NCBI GenBank assembly: GCA_028284445.1
Contig: JANQRS010000041.1
Coordinates: 1-53,816 of the forward strand
Reading direction: 5' to 3'
DNA from: Calditrichia bacterium
GTDB taxonomy: Bacteria; Calditrichota; Calditrichia; RBG-13-44-9; J075
DNA length: 53,816 nt
The position numbers and the translations under genes were made by a program. A model generated the notes under the pieces. It worked only from the letters and a program-made list of their open reading frames with translations, did not search any database and was not told the origin of the DNA. Shown here piece by piece: positions 49,914 through 53,816 of the stretch; positions within the stretch are counted from its first letter, which is position 1; the number at the start of each line of letters is the position of its first letter.

Positions 49914-50984
49914 ATGAACTTATCTGACCTTGGCTGGAATCAATATTTCAGCAATCAATTTCAGGAATTTTACGAAAAAAATCTAATTCCCGCGCGGGTG
50001 ACATGCGTTCAAAAGAGCCATTTTACCGTTGTTGGGGAAAACCTTGATGGTCATGCGCAGCTTTCCGGCCGCTTTCATAACCCTGTTTTGGGTCTGGAGC
50101 GCCCGGTTGTCGGTGATTGGGTGGCATTAAAACGGGAATTGCAACAAACAGATGCAACAATTGTTGAGGTGTTGTCGCGCAAGAGTCATTTTTCCCGTAA
50201 GGTGCCCGGAGAAAGGCAAACTGTCGAGCAAGTGGTTGCGGCAAATATCGACACCGCATTCCTTGTAGTTGGCCTTGATCTCGAGTTTAATATTCGTCGT
50301 ATCGAGAGATATGTGACACTGATTTGGGATAGCGGCGCTAACCCGGTCATCATTCTAAACAAGAGCGATCAATGTGAGGACGTTGCTAAGTATGCGAATG
50401 AAGTTGAATCTATCGCATATGGTGTGCCGATTCATGCGATTAGCGCTCTACATGCTGATGGTATTTCCGTCTTGTCGCCGTACCTGACTCCCGGCACCAC
50501 AGTTGTATTGCTGGGATCATCCGGTGTGGGCAAGTCGACCTTGATTAATTGCTTGCTGGGAGAAGAGCAGCAGGCTGTTGGCGAAGTTCACGAGGACACC
50601 AGTGAAGGCCGGCATACTACCACGCATCGAGAGCTGTTTTTGTTGCCGGGTGGTGGAGCCATTATCGACAATCCTGGCATGCGGGAAATTCAGCTCTGGG
50701 CAGACGAAAGCAGTTTGCAGAGTGCGTTTGAAGATGTCGAGGCATTTGCGAAGGCTTGCCGTTTTCGAAATTGTCAGCACGAAGCGGAGCCGGGCTGCGC
50801 GGTCCAACTGGCGCTTGAAGAAGGACACCTGGACGCTGAGCGATTCCAGAGTTACCTGAAGCAACGCAAAGAGTTGCGCTTTTTGGCCAACAAGCAAAAT
50901 GGGCGTTTGCGGATCGAAGAAAAGAAGTGGAAACCAATTCACAAAATGATCAAGCAGATGAAGAAGCATCGAGATAAACACTAA
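49914..50984 (+). CDS. rsgA: Ribosome small-subunit-dependent GTPase A
   Basis: A 356-residue circularly permuted GTPase that checks 30S subunit maturation. N-terminal OB fold (to about 95), then G4 NKSD (149-152), G1 P-loop GSSGVGKST (201-209), G2 region 'TSEGRHTTTHRELF', G3 DNPGMRE (252-258), and a C-terminal zinc site C282, C287, H289 and C295. All motifs are intact and in the permuted order G4-G1-G2-G3 expected for RsgA/YjeQ. The ATG follows GAGGAATCC. The leader contains the 19-residue frame and a long hairpin, which could regulate its expression. Confidence 0.96.
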   Translation: MNLSDLGWNQYFSNQFQEFYEKNLIPARVTCVQKSHFTVVGENLDGHAQLSGRFHNPVLGLERPVVGDWVALKRELQQTDATIVEVLSRKSHFSRKVPGERQTVEQVVAANIDTAFLVVGLDLEFNIRRIERYVTLIWDSGANPVIILNKSDQCEDVAKYANEVESIAYGVPIHAISALHADGISVLSPYLTPGTTVVLLGSSGVGKSTLINCLLGEEQQAVGEVHEDTSEGRHTTTHRELFLLPGGGAIIDNPGMREIQLWADESSLQSAFEDVEAFAKACRFRNCQHEAEPGCAVQLALEEGHLDAERFQSYLKQRKELRFLANKQNGRLRIEEKKWKPIHKMIKQMKKHRDKH

Positions 50985-51014
50985 ATAGATGGTGTGTTCT
51001 GCCAAAGAATAATA

Positions 51015-51055
51015 AACACGTCTCGTGAGCGGCTCTACCGCTCACGAGACGTGTT
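51015..51055. terminator. Perfect 18-bp hairpin between convergent genes
   Basis: Arms 51015-51032 and 51038-51055 are perfectly complementary over 18 bp with loop CTCTA. On the minus strand the arm is followed by TTTATTATTCTTTGG, so it may end the transsulfuration transcript; on the plus strand the tail (CTAAACTG) is poor. Such a long perfect stem is unusual for a terminator. Confidence 0.7.
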
Positions 51056-51111
51056 CTAAACTGTATGAAAGTTATATTGCTGCAAGTATAGGGGTGGGTA
51101 AAGGCCGCCTT

Positions 51112-52278
51112 CTACGCCAGCACTCTCTTTAACGCCTGTTCAACATCTTCCAGCAAATCATCAACATTCTCGATACCTGCCGAAATACGAATCAGGGAAT
51201 CTGCCAGACCAATCTTGCGGCGTTCTTCCGGCGGAACGGAGGCATGCGTCATTACTGCTGGTAATTCGATTAGTGATTCAACGCCGCCGAGGCTTTCTGC
51301 CAGTGCAAAATACCGCACACTTTCTGTAAAGCGTTTGGCCTGCTCCAACGTACCATCCAATTCAAAGGAGATCATGCCGCCATAGCCGCTCATCTGCCGC
51401 TTTGCTAAATCATGCTGCGGATGGCTCTCGAGTCCCGGGTATAATACCGACTTGACTCTAGAATGTGCTTCCAGGTATTTGGCGATTGCCATGGCATTTG
51501 CTTCATGCTGGCGCATGCGCACGGCCAGTGTCTTAGTGCCACGCAGCAGCAAATAGCTGTCAAAAGGCGCCAGGATGGAACCAGCAGCATTTTGCGTGAA
51601 CTTTAACTTCTCATGCAGTGCTTCATCGTTCATCATGAGGGCGCCGCCAATCGAATCGCTATGACCATTCATGTACTTTGTGGTACTGTGCATGACGATA
51701 TCTGCGCCGGCATCGAGCGGGTTTTGGAAGTAGCTGCTGGCGAAGGTGTTGTCAACGGCCACAAGGATGTCCTTCGCGTGCGCGATTTCCGCAATGGCAG
51801 CAATGTCGCAAAGCTTCATCAAAGGATTGCTCGGCGTTTCCAGCCAGATGAGGCGAGTGTTCGGGCGAATTGCCTCAGCCACGTTCGCCGGCTGTCGTGC
51901 GTCCACATAGCTTACCTTCACGTTGAAACGTTCGTCAAATATGCGTGTAAACAAACGCCGGCTTCCGCCGTAGAGGTCGTCGAAGGCGATCATATGATCA
52001 CCTGCTTGCAGTGTCGACAGGGCGACGGTGGCTTCTGATGCCAGCCCGGAAGCGAAAGCGAGACCAAATCGAGCGTTCTCCAGGGCCGCCAGTCTTTGCT
52101 CGAGGGCATCACGAGTAGGATTTCCGGAACGTGAATATTCGTAGCCCGCAGTTGGTATATCGATGTCCTTGCGGGCAAATGTTGTTGACAAATGGATCGG
52201 AACAGTAACATCGCCTGCGCCGCCATCTTTTAGGTTGGGTTTTTCTCCAACGTGTATTGCGCGTGTTTCAAATTTCAT
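51112..52278 (-). CDS. Trans-sulfuration PLP enzyme (cystathionine gamma-lyase/synthase family)
   Basis: A 388-residue fold-type I PLP enzyme. K201 (MHSTTKYMNGHSD) binds the cofactor, D176 (VAVDNTFAS) pairs with its pyridine nitrogen, and 'YEYSRSGNPTRDALEQRLAALE' is the family signature. CGG AGT before the ATG (GGAG) supports the start. Gamma-lyase, gamma-synthase and methionine gamma-lyase cannot be separated by motif; the neighbouring beta-synthase-type gene (19 bp upstream, same strand) favours cystathionine gamma-lyase in homocysteine-to-cysteine conversion. Confidence 0.9.
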   Translation of the reverse strand: MKFETRAIHVGEKPNLKDGGAGDVTVPIHLSTTFARKDIDIPTAGYEYSRSGNPTRDALEQRLAALENARFGLAFASGLASEATVALSTLQAGDHMIAFDDLYGGSRRLFTRIFDERFNVKVSYVDARQPANVAEAIRPNTRLIWLETPSNPLMKLCDIAAIAEIAHAKDILVAVDNTFASSYFQNPLDAGADIVMHSTTKYMNGHSDSIGGALMMNDEALHEKLKFTQNAAGSILAPFDSYLLLRGTKTLAVRMRQHEANAMAIAKYLEAHSRVKSVLYPGLESHPQHDLAKRQMSGYGGMISFELDGTLEQAKRFTESVRYFALAESLGGVESLIELPAVMTHASVPPEERRKIGLADSLIRISAGIENVDDLLEDVEQALKRVLA

Positions 52279-52297
52279 TGCTTACTCCGTCTCTGGC

Positions 52298-53269
52298 TTA
52301 TGCGAATTGATGCTCTGTCATCCACTCATTGTTGTACATTTTGCTGAGGTAGCGATTGCCCGAGTCGGGAAGCACTACCACGATATTTGCCTTCTCTTTT
52401 GTGCGCTCTGCTACTTGCAGTGCACCCCAAACGGCGCTGCCACTGGAACCACCGGCAAACAGCCCTTCTTCGGCGCATAAGCGACGGGCTGTTTGAAAAG
52501 AATTGCGATCATCTACCTGGATAATATCGTCTATCTGCTCAAAGTCAACAGCTTTGACCAGGTAGTCTTCACCAATGCCTTCCACCTTATAAGTGTGAGG
52601 CTCAGGAAGCTTGCCGGTTTTGAAATAATCAAAGAACACCGAACCATACGGATCGATAGCAATAACTTTAATGTCCGGCTTTTTCTCCTTTAAATATCTG
52701 GCGGTGCCACTCAGCGTGCCGCCGGTGCCGATTCCGCAAACAAAGATGTCGATATTGCCGTCCATTTGCTGCCAGATCTCCGGTCCTGTTGTGCGGTAGT
52801 GCGCCTCAATGTTGACCGGATTGTTATATTGATCCGGGTAGAAAGAATCGGGAGTCTCCTTGGCGATCCGCCGAGCTGTACTGTAGTAACTTTCCGGGGA
52901 TTCCGCCGGTACGTCCGTGGGTGTCACGACAACTGTTGCGCCATATGCACGCATCAGGTTCTGCTTTTCATCACTCATTTTATCCGGCATGGTGATGATG
53001 CATTTATAGCCCTTAATTGCCGCAATCATGGCAAGTGCGCTCCCGGTATTGCCGCTGGAATTTTCGACAATGGTGCCGCCGGGTTTGAGCAGGCCTTTGG
53101 CTTCCGCATCTTCAATAATAAAGCGTGCCATGCGATCTTTAATGCTGCCGGAGGGATTGACAAATTCTACTTTTGCATAGATGTTTGGTGCGAATTCACT
53201 GCCAAGTTTGTTCAGCTTCACCAGCGGCGTGTTGCCAATGGCGTGTAACGCTGTTTCTTTGATGTCCAT
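52298..53269 (-). CDS. PLP-dependent beta-synthase (cystathionine beta-synthase/cysteine synthase type)
   Basis: With ATG at 53269 (ACAGGAGAC just upstream) the product is 323 residues; the frame runs on for 45 more codons without a start signal. K44 (NPSGSIKDRMA) binds PLP, 'SSGNTGSALA' (71-80) holds the substrate Ser, and 'GIGTGGTLSGTARYL' is the phosphate-binding loop. The chain ends after the catalytic domain (NEWMTEHQ); no regulatory CBS domains. 'VVVTPTDVPAESPESYYSTARRIA' is typical of cystathionine beta-synthase rather than CysK. First gene of a two-gene operon with the gamma-lyase-type gene. Confidence 0.9.
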   Translation of the reverse strand: MDIKETALHAIGNTPLVKLNKLGSEFAPNIYAKVEFVNPSGSIKDRMARFIIEDAEAKGLLKPGGTIVENSSGNTGSALAMIAAIKGYKCIITMPDKMSDEKQNLMRAYGATVVVTPTDVPAESPESYYSTARRIAKETPDSFYPDQYNNPVNIEAHYRTTGPEIWQQMDGNIDIFVCGIGTGGTLSGTARYLKEKKPDIKVIAIDPYGSVFFDYFKTGKLPEPHTYKVEGIGEDYLVKAVDFEQIDDIIQVDDRNSFQTARRLCAEEGLFAGGSSGSAVWGALQVAERTKEKANIVVVLPDSGNRYLSKMYNNEWMTEHQFA

Positions 53270-53454
53270 AGTGTCTCCTGTAATGTCATTTGGTTTGTCA
53301 CTCGCCGCAGCGATCAAGTCCTCATTCCCTGTCATTGTCTGTGCTGATCGCCGTGGCAAGTGACATGCGGTATCATTTTGAAACAGACCGGAAATGTAAA
53401 TCATTATCGTCTGGAAAAGAAAAGATTAGAAAAATTTTTCAAAGCGTTTCGTAC

Positions 53455-53486
53455 AAAAAAAGAGCCAAAGCACGCTGCTTTGGCTC
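53455..53486 (-). terminator. Intrinsic terminator of the last minus-strand gene
   Basis: GAGCCAAAGC (53462-53471), loop ACGCT, GCTTTGGCTC (53477-53486), with a run of A on the plus strand (53455-53461) that is the T-run on the minus strand. It lies 27 bp after the stop codon. The 185 bp from here to the transsulfuration operon (53270-53454) hold no gene. Confidence 0.85.
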
Positions 53487-53512
53487 CTGCTGATCTTGCG
53501 GTGAGTTATACT

Positions 53513-53816
53513 CTAGTCAGCGGCGATGCCGTATCTGGAGAAGTGCGGGAGTCGTGCGTTGACAACCTTGACGGTGCCATTGAAGGTGTCGACGATGATC
53601 TGATCGCAAGGCATTTGCTCCCACAAGCCGGTTTCCTTGTTGTCATAGTAGATCATCACCTCGCTTGGATCGACGCCGTCGAGATTGACGCCATGTGCCT
53701 CGAAGTTCAGGATGGCCGCCGGTGCGAAGATGGTGCCATGCGGCTGAAAGGTGACCGCCACGCCGCCGCTGAGTTCGGTGGTTTCCATGGTGATTTCGAT
53801 GTCCTTGTCCACATCG
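53513..53816 (-). CDS. C-terminal part of a secreted-type ZU5/cohesin-like protein (5' end outside the window)
   Basis: About 100 residues of a protein whose N-terminus lies beyond the window; the frame stays open at the edge, and the apparent GTG start (53812) is not evidence of a true start. The sequence is beta-rich and acidic (VTFQPHGTIFAPAAILNFEAHG, EVMIYYDNKETGLWEQMPCDQ) and ends ARLPHFSRYGIAAD, a pattern I associate with ZU5/Ig-like end domains of exported proteins in FCB bacteria; this is recall, not a search. A terminator follows. Confidence 0.6.
   Translation of the reverse strand, partial: DVDKDIEITMETTELSGGVAVTFQPHGTIFAPAAILNFEAHGVNLDGVDPSEVMIYYDNKETGLWEQMPCDQIIVDTFNGTVKVVNARLPHFSRYGIAAD

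Noticed and set aside
51015..51055. Attachment site of an integrated element
   Set aside because: No integrase, no direct repeat of the sequence elsewhere in the window, and flanks are housekeeping genes.

Overview
The window looks like chromosomal DNA (about half G+C) from a Gram-negative, heterotrophic bacterium of the FCB superphylum, probably one of its less-studied lineages (Calditrichota/KSB1-like). The clues are Bacteroidota-style C-terminal sorting tails with an NPFNP-type motif on exported proteins, a 7TM-AraC regulator, a DnaQ/GIY-YIG fusion, an RND efflux system with an outer-membrane factor, and many lipoprotein, Sec and Tat signal peptides. The phylum is an inference; there is no rRNA or marker gene here to settle it. 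I see no tRNA, rRNA, CRISPR array, transposase or prophage.

Layout. 1-2.9 kb: a heptamer tandem repeat directly before a two-domain DUF1080 protein and a Tat-exported Gfo/Idh/MocA oxidoreductase, a likely 3-keto-glycoside pair. 3.5-8.1 kb: FKBP isomerase lipoprotein, M16 peptidase, an alanine-dehydrogenase-like protein whose catalytic positions are changed, an overlapping polysaccharide deacetylase, and a MerR-type regulator. 8.3-13.4 kb: a 1404-residue secreted subtilase overlapping a dephospho-CoA kinase that has an Arg/Ser-rich N-terminal extension and a substituted Walker A lysine. 13.4-18.0 kb: a candidate independent small RNA with its own terminator, gcvT, a 28-codon membrane peptide and a large secreted glucosidase-like protein. 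18.1-24.5 kb: TetR regulator plus TolC/MFP/RND efflux operon, with matching palindromic operators before both units. 24.8-30.8 kb: TPR protein, 2-oxoglutarate dehydrogenase E1 and E2, ferredoxin.

31.2-34.7 kb: a tight three-gene glycan cluster (phosphoglycosyl transferase, DegT aminotransferase, membrane-anchored epimerase with acidic tail). 34.8-39.0 kb (minus strand): serine hydrolase, beta-propeller protein with sorting tail, 7TM-AraC regulator. 39.2-42.7 kb: YheT-type hydrolase, a compound palindrome plus heptamer repeat, class II fumarase, a 248-bp element with 26-bp inverted ends, and an exported intradiol-dioxygenase-like protein. 42.7-51.0 kb: DnaQ/GIY-YIG nuclease, geranylgeranyl-reductase-like flavoprotein, SDR39U1-type protein, NAD-type isocitrate dehydrogenase, Fur-family regulator, PIG3-type quinone reductase, DUF985 cupin, a possible 19-residue peptide with a long hairpin, and RsgA. 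51.1-53.3 kb (minus): a reverse-transsulfuration pair (beta-synthase/cysteine synthase type, then gamma-lyase/synthase type). The window ends inside a minus-strand gene.

Together the housekeeping part describes an aerobic-type TCA metabolism (isocitrate dehydrogenase, 2-oxoglutarate dehydrogenase E1/E2, fumarase, ferredoxin) in an organism that secretes proteases and glycosidases. The least explained elements are the candidate small RNA before gcvT, the two 7-bp repeat arrays placed just before ribosome-binding sites, the inverted-repeat element after fumC, the AlaDH-like protein with changed active site, and the RS-extended CoaE.
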